DNA of 42,905 bases from Roseofilum halophilum BLCC-M91. GTDB lineage: Bacteria; Cyanobacteriota; Cyanobacteriia; Cyanobacteriales; Desertifilaceae. Below, piece by piece: positions 35,495 to 42,905 of this stretch. A program made the translations under genes and the position numbers. Location: contig NZ_JAQPOK010000094.1 in NCBI RefSeq assembly GCF_030068445.1, positions 1 to 42,905 on the forward strand, read 5' to 3'. Under the pieces are notes generated by a model. That model was not told where the DNA came from. It was given only the letters and a program-made list of their open reading frames with translations, and did no database searches. Position 1 is the stretch's first letter, and every line of letters begins with the position of its first letter.

Positions 35495-36640
35495 ATGACA
35501 GAACGTGCGTTTTGGTTGGCCTGGTCGCAATTCCCAAAGATGGGGCCGATTTTGTTACAACGAATGGAGGAGCATTTTGGTAGCTTGGCCGCAGCTTGGC
35601 AGGCAGAGGCGATCGCTCTCAGTGGGGTGGAAGGTGTGGGTCTCAAAACCGCAGAATCCTGGGTGCGCTATCGTCAAGGGATCGATCCGATCGCCTTTTT
35701 GCAGCAGCATTTACAAACAAATCCTCAGTTTTGGACTCCGAGCGATCGCCTTTATCCTCGCTTATTACTGGAAATCCCCAATCCGCCACCGGTATTATAT
35801 TATCGGGGCATAGTGGAACCAGAAGACAATCAGGGACTCCGGCCCGCAGTAGCCATTGTGGGCACTCGCGAACCCACCGACTATGGCAGACGATGGACTT
35901 ATCGCCTCAGTAGACAGTTAGCAGAACGGGGATTTACGATTGTTTCTGGCATGGCTCAAGGCATTGATACTCAAGCCCATCGGGGTTGTTTAGAAGGGGG
36001 AGGACGGACGATCGCCGTTTTGGGAACGGGAGTTGATATTATTTATCCTCCAGGCAATCAATCCCTTTATCATCAGATCCTCGAACAAGGGTTAGCCGTG
36101 AGTGAATATCCCACGGGAGTCCAACCCAACCGCGCCCATTTTCCCCAACGCAATCGGATTATAGCGGGCTTGAGTCGAGCAGTATTAGTGACTGAAGCAC
36201 CAACCCAGTCAGGAGCCTTGATTACAGCCCGATTAGCGAATGAATTTGGTCGGGATGTTTATGTATTGCCCGGTCGCATTGACGATCGCAATTCTAAAGG
36301 ATGTCTGGGTTTAATCAGTAAAGGGGCACAAGTGTTGATCCATGAAGGGTATTTATTAGAACTTTTATCCCAGATTCCGGAACTCGATCCGGCCATTCCT
36401 AGGGAAACAGCACCGACTCAACAGCTATCCCTGTTCCCTCCAGCTCCTGCACCTGCACCGATGCCCTCGTTACCCCCATTGCAACAAAAGGTATTGGAGG
36501 CAGTGAAGATGGAACCGACTTCCCTGGATGCGATCGTAGCCCAAAGCGGCTTAAGTTCGGCAGAAGTCTCCTCGACTTTAATTGAATTAGAGCTACTCGG
36601 ATTGGTCTCCCAGTTACCCGGAATGCGATACCAGCGTTAA
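35495..36640 (+). CDS. dprA: DNA-processing protein DprA
   Basis: 381 residues. DprA protects incoming single-stranded DNA during natural transformation and loads RecA. Order: N-terminal helical (HhH-like) region ~1-70, Rossmann-like core ~80-295 (VAIVGTREPTDYG, IVSGMAQGIDTQAHRG, GRTIAVLGTGVDIIYPP, FPQRNRIIAGLS, VYVLPGRIDDRNSKG), Pro-rich linker, C-terminal winged helix ~320-381 (PTSLDAIVAQSGLSSAEV). Complete, in keeping with competence being widespread in cyanobacteria. Starts at ATG 35495, 91 bp from the tRNA gene on the other strand. Confidence 0.95.
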   Translation: MTERAFWLAWSQFPKMGPILLQRMEEHFGSLAAAWQAEAIALSGVEGVGLKTAESWVRYRQGIDPIAFLQQHLQTNPQFWTPSDRLYPRLLLEIPNPPPVLYYRGIVEPEDNQGLRPAVAIVGTREPTDYGRRWTYRLSRQLAERGFTIVSGMAQGIDTQAHRGCLEGGGRTIAVLGTGVDIIYPPGNQSLYHQILEQGLAVSEYPTGVQPNRAHFPQRNRIIAGLSRAVLVTEAPTQSGALITARLANEFGRDVYVLPGRIDDRNSKGCLGLISKGAQVLIHEGYLLELLSQIPELDPAIPRETAPTQQLSLFPPAPAPAPMPSLPPLQQKVLEAVKMEPTSLDAIVAQSGLSSAEVSSTLIELELLGLVSQLPGMRYQR

Positions 36641-36835
36641 AACTGTCCTATACCAATGCAGATTTGAGAAATTTTCCCGATCTGTCTCTGATTTCTCTGA
36701 AAGGTAGCTCTGACGGCACAGTGAGCTAGGAACAACTGGCCCCAAGGGTATGTCCGTGGAACTATGCCAAACCTTATACTGTCAGTTTTTCCGGAACCGT
36801 TAAGGATTTTGCCTTTTATCGTAATGGATAGATTG

Positions 36836-36852
36836 AGGGTTTCAGAAACCCT
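36836..36852. promoter_or_regulatory. Short hairpin AGGGTTTC-A-GAAACCCT before the WD40 gene
   Basis: Perfect 8 bp arms around a single base, 26 bp before ATG 36879. It could be an operator or an mRNA hairpin in the leader. Nothing else identifiable is seen in the 238 bp gap (36641-36878) between dprA and the WD40 gene. Confidence 0.3.
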
Positions 36853-36878
36853 TGGAAACAATGTTTTGATTGGATATT

Positions 36879-37766
36879 ATGAAAGCTTCTACTATTCTCG
36901 CCCTTATTTTCAGTCTCTCAACCAGCCTTACGGCTTGGCAACCTGCTCATTCTACAACAGTCGAAGAGAAGGCTACCTCCGTAACTCCATCCTATGCTGT
37001 GATGGCAGAACCCATGGTCTGGAGAAGACTGCCTAAGCAGGAGCAAACGATTACGGCTTTAGATATTAGTCCGACCGGAGATTTTGTGGTGGGGGGTAGC
37101 GAAGAGGCGATCGTGCATTTATGGGATATCAGAGCGCAACAAGTGGTTCGCAGTTTGCACAGTCATACGGCAAAAGTAACTTCTGTGGTGTTTAGTCCCA
37201 ATGGTCGCACGTTTGTCAGTAGCAGTATGGATAAAACGATTAAAATTTGGAATTTAGCTATGTTACGGCTAAAAATGACCATTTATACGGATCGTGAAAT
37301 ACATTCGTTAGCGGTGAGTCCCCACGGACAAACTTTTGCCAGTGGTAATGAAGATGGTACGGTAGAGATTTGGAACTTAAATACGGGTAAAAAAAGACGA
37401 GAATTTAGTACGCCGATGCACTCGGAGGTGGACGTTGCCTATAGTGAAGATGGTCGAGTGCTGGTTACTCGGTATCGCGATCGCGATATTGTCCATTTTT
37501 GGAATCCACTGACTGGGGATTTTTTAGGCTCTAATCTGGCTGAAGATCCCTGGAGTGTCAGCGATCGCCCAACGGATCGGGTTTGTGAAAATTTATCTCG
37601 GTGGTTAAATACACACAACCGTAGACAGATAGACGGATTTCAGGGTCAGCTTTGTGGAGCGATCGCTTCCACCTCTAAGGGCAGCTTTTTAGCTGACGTT
37701 GACCCCAATTATATTGTACTGTGGCGGTTTCCTAATCCTTTGAGATTTACGGCTAACCGGCCTTAG
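36879..37766 (+). CDS. Exported WD40-repeat protein
   Basis: 295 residues from ATG 36879 (an in-frame TTG lies three codons upstream). A Sec signal peptide, MKASTILALIFSLSTSLTAW with cleavage near PAHSTT, is followed by about four WD40 units from ~60 (VHLWDIRAQQVV, IKIWNLAM, VEIWNLNTGKK, VHFWNPLTGDF). Fewer units than the seven of a closed propeller are visible, so the C-terminal ~90 residues, which contain Cys and end VLWRFPNPLRF, may hold degenerate blades. Probably a periplasmic scaffold. Convergent with the hybrid kinase, stops 21 bp apart. Confidence 0.85.
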   Translation: MKASTILALIFSLSTSLTAWQPAHSTTVEEKATSVTPSYAVMAEPMVWRRLPKQEQTITALDISPTGDFVVGGSEEAIVHLWDIRAQQVVRSLHSHTAKVTSVVFSPNGRTFVSSSMDKTIKIWNLAMLRLKMTIYTDREIHSLAVSPHGQTFASGNEDGTVEIWNLNTGKKRREFSTPMHSEVDVAYSEDGRVLVTRYRDRDIVHFWNPLTGDFLGSNLAEDPWSVSDRPTDRVCENLSRWLNTHNRRQIDGFQGQLCGAIASTSKGSFLADVDPNYIVLWRFPNPLRFTANRP

Positions 37767-37787
37767 TTTACCTTTTGCGTTTTACGT

Positions 37788-40700
37788 CTACATCAATTGT
37801 TCCAGAATTTTTACAATCCCTCGATCGTCAAAATCTTCAGTCAGTTTGAGAATGCGATCGGCGAAATAAGTATACTCTTGGTTGGTCTCTTTCAATAATT
37901 GGGCTTGATATTCAATCTCTTCAATATCTCCAATTCTAGACGCTTTATACAAATGTTTTAATTCTTCAGGCGACGGATAAACCACGGATACATTATGCTC
38001 TTCTAAAACTGATTCTGGATCGGGGATGAGTTCATAAATCCACTCTAAATGTAAATACTTTTGCAAGCAAGCCAACAACTTTTCTAGATCGATCGGTTTA
38101 GGCAAAAATTCATCACAACCTGCCATAATTGCCCGATCTTGCTCCTCTGGAGATACACTGGCTGATGAACCAATAATGGGAAAAGATTGATAACCGGGTA
38201 AATGACGGATGGTCTCAGCCATTTGATAACCGCTCAATTCTGGCATCATTAAGTCAGTAACGATCAAATCTGGTTTTAATTCTTCCAGTAAAATCAAACC
38301 TGCCTGCCCATTTTCGGCCTCGATAATTTCAAACCCCAAAGACCTTAAAAGGTCAGTTAAAACGGAGCGATTCACTTGATGATCGTCAACAATCATCAGT
38401 TTTACCCGTTTACCTCGATAACCCACAATTTGTCCAGAGCTTGAAGCACTACCGGATTGTGAAGCGTCACTAGAGATGGGACATTCTAGCTCAAACCCAA
38501 AGGTACTGCCTTTTCCTAAAACACTCTCGACATGAATTTGACTGCCCATCATCTGTAGAATTTGGTGACAAATGGATAACCCTAATCCTGTGCCTTCAGA
38601 GCGTTTAGAGTGACTGCCCACTTGTTCAAAAGGCATGAAAATTTTCTCCGCTTCTTCTGGTGTCATTCCTACCCCTGTATCTTGAATTTCAAATCTGAGA
38701 TTCACTGCATTAGAATTAGAGGATCGTCTGCTATCTACCAAAAAGGTCACCGATCCTTTTTCCGTAAATTTAACAGCATTTCCTAATAGATTAATCAAAA
38801 CTTGGCGCAGACGCTTTTCATCCGCTACAATACTATGGGGTAAATTTTTCCCAGGCATATAATAAAATTCAATGCCCTTATTTTCTGCCCGAATCCGAAT
38901 AATTTCGGAGACACTCAATAAGAATGAGTTTAAATGGAAATGTTTAGGATAGAGTTCTAGCTTACGGGCCTCAATTTTAGCGAGATCTAAAATATCATTA
39001 ATCAGGTTCAGAAGATGGGAACCAGCTTGTTGAATGACGTTGACTCCTTTACGATATTGATTTAAGTCATGGGCCCGTTGTAGGATTTGGGCATAGCCTA
39101 AGATACCATTGAGGGGCGTGCGTAATTCATGGCTGATATTGGCCAGAAAATCGCTTTTGGCTTGATTGGCAGCATCAGCCGCTTCTTTGGCGGTTTTTAG
39201 ATGTTCTTCGATTTGTTTATGATTGGTAATATCTACGCTAACGACCAACATTAAGGGGAGACCATTTTCTTGACTTCCTAAAGGGAGCTTAATACTTTGA
39301 AAATAAATTTCTTCTCCTGTCGGTTTTGTGAATCGTTCTTCAAAGACTTTGGGCACTTGTTGGATCATGACTTCACGGGCATGTCTTCGGTATTGCTCTA
39401 GATCTTCTGAGTTATGAATGAATTTTGCTTGGTTTTTGCCAATGATTTCTGGAATAGGGGTATTAAATAAATTGGCTAGGGCTTGATTGACTAAAACGAG
39501 ATGTCCTTCCCAGTCTTTGACGTAAATGATATTGGGATCGGTGTCAATAATGAGACGTAAAAATGTTTTTTGCTGCTCAATTTCTTGCGTCCGTTGCTGG
39601 ACTTGTTTTTCTAGTTTTTCGTTTTCTTGCTGTAAAGAATCAACCAAGGCTTTGACTTTTCCGGCCATTTGGTTGAAGGAAGAAGAAACGATATCTAATT
39701 CTTTAATATTTTTAAAGTTGACTTGGCGATCGAAATTGCCGTTGGCGATCGCCTCGGATGCTCTGGACAGACGGAGAATGGGTTGGGCGATCCATTGGGC
39801 GGTGAGGACTCCAAACCCTGTGGTCACGACTAAGGCGAGGAGACAAAGGATAATGGTTTGCTGGGTATGGGCATAGATCTGGCCCATAAAATCCGATTCT
39901 GGAAGCACAACCACAATCAGGAGATTGATGCCAAATTCATTATTGAGGGGCGTGACTTGTACAAATTGCTTTTGAGATTCTAGGGAAAAATCCAGTTGAT
40001 GGGTGCGGTTGATGTCTGCTAAGGAGCCAAAATGGTTGATTAAATATTGAGTGGTTTCTCGAACTAGGGCAGAAGGGCTATAGATGGCTTTTTCTACACT
40101 CAGAGAGGTTAGATGGGCATTTTCCTCAGAGAAGGGGAGATCGCCTGAAGATGCGATCAATGCCCCGGAGGGATCGAGGATAAAGGTTTCTCCGGTTTGG
40201 CCAATTTTGATGTCGCCCAGAAAATCATTAATTTGGTCGAGAGCCAAATCGACGCTGATCGTGCCTAGGAGCCGATTTTGGGAGTCATAAAGGGGATGAT
40301 AGGTGGACAGAACCGCCCGTTGACTGGTTTGCAGAACATGGATATCGTTCCAGGTGAGAGAGTCTGCGGGTTTGGTTGGGGGGAGCTGATAGGGAAGATG
40401 TAAATGAAAATTGAGCAGCGATCGCAACTTCTCTATTTTCTCTCCCTTGTCATTGGTTTGCCACTGCTCGGCCAAGAAATTGGTTTCAGCAGTAGCCACC
40501 GTTAGGGTAATCTCTCCGTCTACTTGCCGTTCAGCGCCGACTAAATGGCCATCTGCCGTTTCTAGACCAATAAACGCTAACTCCTCAAACTGATAGAGTT
40601 GGTTCCAGAAATGGACTTCTAGGGTGGAGATATCCTCCAGATCGAGCAAATTCAGCCGAATGGAGTCCACATTATTTTTGCTCACTCGAATCGGGGTTTC

Positions 40701-40910
40701 AATCAAAACCAGCAGTTTTTGCTCAATGCGAGCCACGACTTCATTGCGGAGCTGACGGGCTAAGTCGTTAACCGCCTGCTCTCCATTGCGTAGACTTAAC
40801 CAACTGGTGAATCCAACTACCGCAAAGAGTTGGATCGTAAATGGAATGACCAGAACCCACCGTAAGGGCAGTTTAGGCCGATGAGTAATGGGTAAGGAGG
40901 TTTTCAGCAT
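37788..40910 (-). CDS. Membrane hybrid kinase: dCache, HAMP, PAS, HisKA, HATPase, REC, C-terminal module
   Basis: 1040 residues from ATG 40908-40910 (in-frame TTG at 40934). TM1 ~16-38, double-Cache sensor ~50-350, TM2 ~355-378, HAMP ~379-435, coiled coil, PAS ~450-570, HisKA with His in [15 protein letters not shown] (about residue 600), HATPase ~690-810 (DTGVGM, GTGLGL), receiver ~830-950 (Asp in LIVTDLMMPELSGY), and a helical tail ~980-1040 (ELKHLYKASRIGDIEEIEY). The sensor half is closely similar to the adenylate cyclase at 3827 (WLSLRNGEQAV, PESDFMGQI). Orphan: no response regulator beside it. It follows upp at 280 bp. Confidence 0.92.
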   Translation of the reverse strand: MLKTSLPITHRPKLPLRWVLVIPFTIQLFAVVGFTSWLSLRNGEQAVNDLARQLRNEVVARIEQKLLVLIETPIRVSKNNVDSIRLNLLDLEDISTLEVHFWNQLYQFEELAFIGLETADGHLVGAERQVDGEITLTVATAETNFLAEQWQTNDKGEKIEKLRSLLNFHLHLPYQLPPTKPADSLTWNDIHVLQTSQRAVLSTYHPLYDSQNRLLGTISVDLALDQINDFLGDIKIGQTGETFILDPSGALIASSGDLPFSEENAHLTSLSVEKAIYSPSALVRETTQYLINHFGSLADINRTHQLDFSLESQKQFVQVTPLNNEFGINLLIVVVLPESDFMGQIYAHTQQTIILCLLALVVTTGFGVLTAQWIAQPILRLSRASEAIANGNFDRQVNFKNIKELDIVSSSFNQMAGKVKALVDSLQQENEKLEKQVQQRTQEIEQQKTFLRLIIDTDPNIIYVKDWEGHLVLVNQALANLFNTPIPEIIGKNQAKFIHNSEDLEQYRRHAREVMIQQVPKVFEERFTKPTGEEIYFQSIKLPLGSQENGLPLMLVVSVDITNHKQIEEHLKTAKEAADAANQAKSDFLANISHELRTPLNGILGYAQILQRAHDLNQYRKGVNVIQQAGSHLLNLINDILDLAKIEARKLELYPKHFHLNSFLLSVSEIIRIRAENKGIEFYYMPGKNLPHSIVADEKRLRQVLINLLGNAVKFTEKGSVTFLVDSRRSSNSNAVNLRFEIQDTGVGMTPEEAEKIFMPFEQVGSHSKRSEGTGLGLSICHQILQMMGSQIHVESVLGKGSTFGFELECPISSDASQSGSASSSGQIVGYRGKRVKLMIVDDHQVNRSVLTDLLRSLGFEIIEAENGQAGLILLEELKPDLIVTDLMMPELSGYQMAETIRHLPGYQSFPIIGSSASVSPEEQDRAIMAGCDEFLPKPIDLEKLLACLQKYLHLEWIYELIPDPESVLEEHNVSVVYPSPEELKHLYKASRIGDIEEIEYQAQLLKETNQEYTYFADRILKLTEDFDDRGIVKILEQLM

Positions 40911-41190
40911 AAACCTGAAGAATGATCTGGACAATCCGTGTCTTAAGTTTAAGGGATTATTAAGCTGTTTGAACCAGGCAAAATAGGCTGAGGAAAGGAT
41001 AAAAACACTAACTCACCTCCAAAATGATTTGTAATATGGGATACAAAAAATACAGGATTTAACCAGCCTATTCTAGCCTATTTTTTTATTTTGGGTTCGA
41101 TCTACTCGTTTGCTTTGTTGTATAGGCTACAAAGTTACAGGAAAAATAGCTTGGTACATTTTAAGCGATCTGTTCCTGAAAGATCGATAT
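40911..41190. other. 280 bp gap between upp and the hybrid kinase
   Basis: AT-rich, with runs of A and T around 41046 and 41081-41090. It should hold the kinase promoter and the end of the upp transcript. No convincing terminator hairpin, gene or repeat was seen. Confidence 0.5.
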
Positions 41191-41823
41191 TTACTTGGTT
41201 CCGAAGAGGCGATCGCCAGCATCTCCTAAGCCAGGTAAAATGTATCCATGCTCATCTAAGCCTTCATCAATGGCAGTGGTATAAATCGGAATATCTGGAT
41301 GTTCTTCTTGAACATGATCTAATCCTTCAGGAGCAGCTAACAAGCACACAAATTTAATCGATGTTGGGTTAAGTTCTTTTAAGCGACCAATAGCAGCAAC
41401 GGCCGTATTACCGGTAGCTAACATGGGATCGACAATAAACATATCTCGCTCTTCTACATCATGGGGAACTTTCAAATAATACTCAATCGGAATTAAGGTT
41501 CTAGGGTCACGATATAAGCCAATATGTCCTACCCGTGCCGAAGGAATTAATTCTAACATTCCATCTAAAATACCTTGTCCGGCTCGCATAATGGAAATCA
41601 CTACCATTTTCTTTTCTGGCGCTAAAACGGGCGCTTGCATAACCCTTAAAGGAGTCTGGATTTCTTCTGATTTTAAGGGTAAATCCCTGGTCACTTCATA
41701 GGCCAGTAAGAGGCTGATTTCTTTGAGCAAAGAACGAAACTTGGCTGTACTGGTTTCCTCACGACGCATAAGGGTTAGTTTATGGGCAATGAGGGGATGA
41801 TTGATAATGGTAATGCTGGACAT
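41191..41823 (-). CDS. upp: Uracil phosphoribosyltransferase
   Basis: 210 residues from ATG 41821-41823, the family's usual length (a TTG two codons upstream is also in frame). Makes UMP from uracil and PRPP in pyrimidine salvage. Motifs: [20 protein letters not shown] at the start, [27 protein letters not shown], the PRPP loop [18 protein letters not shown], and uracil-binding [20 protein letters not shown] at the end. Complete and probably cytoplasmic. The only pyrimidine gene here; not in an obvious operon. Confidence 0.96.
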   Translation of the reverse strand: MSSITIINHPLIAHKLTLMRREETSTAKFRSLLKEISLLLAYEVTRDLPLKSEEIQTPLRVMQAPVLAPEKKMVVISIMRAGQGILDGMLELIPSARVGHIGLYRDPRTLIPIEYYLKVPHDVEERDMFIVDPMLATGNTAVAAIGRLKELNPTSIKFVCLLAAPEGLDHVQEEHPDIPIYTTAIDEGLDEHGYILPGLGDAGDRLFGTK

Positions 41824-41838
41824 TCGCAATGAGTCAGA

Positions 41839-41857
41839 AGTAATGAGTAATGAGTAA
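41839..41857. repeat. Short heptamer repeat AGTAATG x2.7
   Basis: Two exact AGTAATG units and a partial third, just upstream of upp (in its leader/promoter region). Consistent with the other heptamer arrays of the window. Confidence 0.6.
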
Positions 41858-41989
41858 ACCGTCGAAAACAGCCCTAGGTAAGAGTGAGCAGTTGATTAGT
41901 ATAAGCTGTACCCGTTGAATTATGGCGTATCCATGGTTACCATTGAGTCCATGTTTCAATCTCTAATAGACTGGCAAGGAAACAACATG

Positions 41990-42018
41990 GTAGGGGCAGG
42001 TTTCAAACCTGCCCCTAC
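41990..42018. repeat. REP-type palindrome identical to the one in queA
   Basis: Perfect 29 bp palindrome with GTAGGGGCAGGTTT arms and a central C, base for base the same as 9213-9241. It sits in a short open frame (41915-42136) that I do not accept as a gene. No half-units flank this copy. Confidence 0.93.
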
Positions 42019-42020
42019 CC

Positions 42021-42200
42021 CTATGGATGAACTGAGGTTGAATGACATGGAAGATTTACGGCGATCGCGATATGCATTCCGTAAACCTATACAGGAACTG
42101 AGGTTGAATTTGATGGAAGAGGATAATTGGCCTTGAATCTTCCTTAAATACCTACCCCTATATGGAAACTGAAGTTACATTAGATGGCAAAGATTAGCCA
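42021..42200 (+). repeat. Three degenerate ~66-70 bp direct repeats
   Basis: Copies starting at about 42029, 42095 and 42165 share the pattern CCTATnnnGAACTGAGGTTGAA then GATGGAAGA. The first two are 66 bp apart, a multiple of three, and in one frame both read ELRLN with a nearby MED/MEE. The third is more worn and carries stops. This may be the rest of a gene with 22-residue repeats or an older duplication. The whole 398 bp gap 41824-42221 holds these repeats, the palindrome at 41990 and the heptamer at 41839, and no gene I can support. Confidence 0.6.
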
Positions 42201-42221
42201 GAATTTCAATGAATTGGGGAT

Positions 42222-42842
42222 ATGACCAGTGTTCGGCGAAGAAAATTAATGCGGCTGCAAGGCTACGATTACACGCGATCCGGGGCCTATTTTGTCACCA
42301 TTTGTGTAAAAGATCGGGTTTGTCTGTTTGGCGAAATTATCGATGGGCAGATGCATCTGAATCCCTATGGTGAAATTGTTCAGGCGGTGTGGGATGGCCT
42401 GGCGGATCATTACGATCATCTGGGATTGGATGTGTTTGTGATTATGCCAAATCATATCCACGCCATCATCGTTTTGCATGATGATGTAGGGGCGGGTTTG
42501 ATTGTAGGGGCGGGTTTCAAACCCGCCCCTACAACCGACCCTGATGTAAAACCTGCCCCTACAGGCACACCGACAGAACAACCAACGAAAACCAAGAGGG
42601 CATCAAAACGGCATGGATTACCGGAAATTGTGCGGGCATTTAAAACCTTTTCCGCACGACGTATCAATGAATTGCGGCAGAATCCAGGAGTACCGGTGTG
42701 GCAGCGAAATTATTACGAACATATTATTCGTAATGAGGAATCCTTAGAGAGCATCCGCCGTTACATTGTCGAAAACCCGATGCGGTGGTCAGAAGATCGG
42801 GAAAATCCAAATAATCCCATTGTAGGGGCGGGTTTGATGTAG
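42222..42842 (+). CDS. REP-associated tyrosine transposase (RAYT, IS200/Y1-like)
   Basis: 206 residues. A Y1-transposase domain of the RAYT family: YTRSGAYFVTICVKDRVCLF at the start, the metal-binding HUH motif in MPNHIHAIIVL, GLPEIVRAFKTFSARRINEL, and the C-terminal helix VWQRNYYEHIIRNEESLE whose Tyr residues are candidates for the nucleophile. RAYTs cut and join REP palindromes with a GTAG head. Residues ~88-115 are encoded by repeat copies (VGAGLIVGAGFKPAPT, later KPAPT) placed between the HUH strand and the next helix, a loop. The last residues (VGAGLM) and the TAG stop come from the tandem array. All motifs look intact, so it may be active. Confidence 0.92.
   Translation: MTSVRRRKLMRLQGYDYTRSGAYFVTICVKDRVCLFGEIIDGQMHLNPYGEIVQAVWDGLADHYDHLGLDVFVIMPNHIHAIIVLHDDVGAGLIVGAGFKPAPTTDPDVKPAPTGTPTEQPTKTKRASKRHGLPEIVRAFKTFSARRINELRQNPGVPVWQRNYYEHIIRNEESLESIRRYIVENPMRWSEDRENPNNPIVGAGLM
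42486..42562 (+). repeat. REP copies inside the RAYT gene
   Basis: Half-unit GTAGGGGCGGGTTTG at 42486-42500, three bases, then a full 29 bp palindrome at 42504-42532 (arms GTAGGGGCGGGTTT, centre C), and an opposite half-unit AAACCTGCCCCTAC at 42549-42562. The palindrome carries G/C where the queA copy has A/T at the matching positions of both arms, so pairing is kept. The start-to-start distance of the first two is 18 bp, keeping the frame. Confidence 0.92.
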
Positions 42843-42905
42843 GGGCGGGTTTGATGTAGGGGCGGGTTTGATGTAGGGGCGGGTTTGATGTAGGGGCGGG
42901 TTTGA
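42822..42905 (+). repeat. Tandem array of the 17 bp REP half-unit, cut by the window end
   Basis: Five copies of GTAGGGGCGGGTTTGAT start at 42822, 42839, 42856, 42873 and 42890; the last is cut by the window end after 16 bases. The junction of the first two units supplies the TAG stop of the transposase (42840-42842). No full palindrome follows inside the window; its true length is unknown. Confidence 0.95.

Noticed and set aside
41915-42136. 73-residue open frame holding VGAGFKPAPT
   Set aside because: It runs through the REP palindrome and two worn direct repeats; no family resemblance and no clear ribosome binding site, so treated as repeat sequence.
42246-42667. Minus-strand open frames opposite the RAYT gene
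   Set aside because: Shadows of the transposase; the repeat reads similarly on both strands because it is palindromic.
42822-42905. Short direct repeats that might suggest a CRISPR array
   Set aside because: The 17 bp units abut without spacers and match the REP half-unit; no cas gene is near.

Overview
The window looks like a chromosomal stretch of a filamentous, non-marine type cyanobacterium (Oscillatoriales/Desertifilales-like; genus not decidable here). The grounds are the many HIP1 octamers (GCGATCGC), several protein families almost confined to cyanobacteria (DUF3769 LptD-like protein, DUF1823, a PatD-like protein, the arginine dihydrolase/ornithine cyclodeaminase AgrE/ArgZ), heptanucleotide tandem repeats, and dispersed palindromes of the GTAGGGGCAGG type.

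Layout: 1-225 short palindromic repeats; 226-3468 a hypothetical protein and a DUF3769 outer-membrane protein; 3547-3786 a broken CHAT-domain remnant; 3827-5923 an adenylate cyclase with a possible NtcA-type promoter; 6279-8273 a hybrid histidine kinase; 8270-10123 a TPR protein and queA (queA carries an in-frame palindromic repeat); 10305-11912 an unknown small protein and an RTX calcium-binding protein with a clear promoter, ribosome binding site and terminator; 11990-13360 a second adenylate cyclase; 13408-14586 a saccharopine-dehydrogenase-like protein divergent from agrE/argZ (14801-16909); 17138-19374 an ArsR-type regulator, a GerMN protein, a DUF2993 protein and a small membrane protein; 19364-25469 a run of rsh, selO and a histidine kinase; 25690-26052 a PatD-like protein; 26049-33224 four signalling genes on one strand (PAS/GAF histidine kinase, Rcp1-like response regulator, GGDEF protein, REC-histidine kinase); 33362-35230 DUF1823 and a purine permease; 35333-35404 tRNA-Thr(CGU); 35495-37766 dprA and a secreted WD40 protein; 37788-41823 a large hybrid kinase and upp; 41824-42905 decayed repeats, a REP-associated tyrosine transposase (RAYT) and a tandem repeat array cut by the window end.

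The main theme is signal transduction: two class III adenylate cyclases, one diguanylate cyclase, one bifunctional (p)ppGpp enzyme, five histidine kinases and a stand-alone receiver protein lie in 43 kb. One cyclase and one kinase share the same sensor half, which points to exchange of output domains between paralogues. Three kinases share an unnamed C-terminal helical module.

The second theme is a RAYT/REP system. A GTAG-headed palindrome occurs in queA, upstream of the transposase, inside the transposase gene itself and, as half-units, in a tandem array that supplies the transposase's C-terminus and stop codon. Half-units lie 15 or 18 bp apart inside genes and 17 bp apart in the array that ends the reading frame, and palindrome copies differ by paired substitutions. 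This is the part most worth following up.
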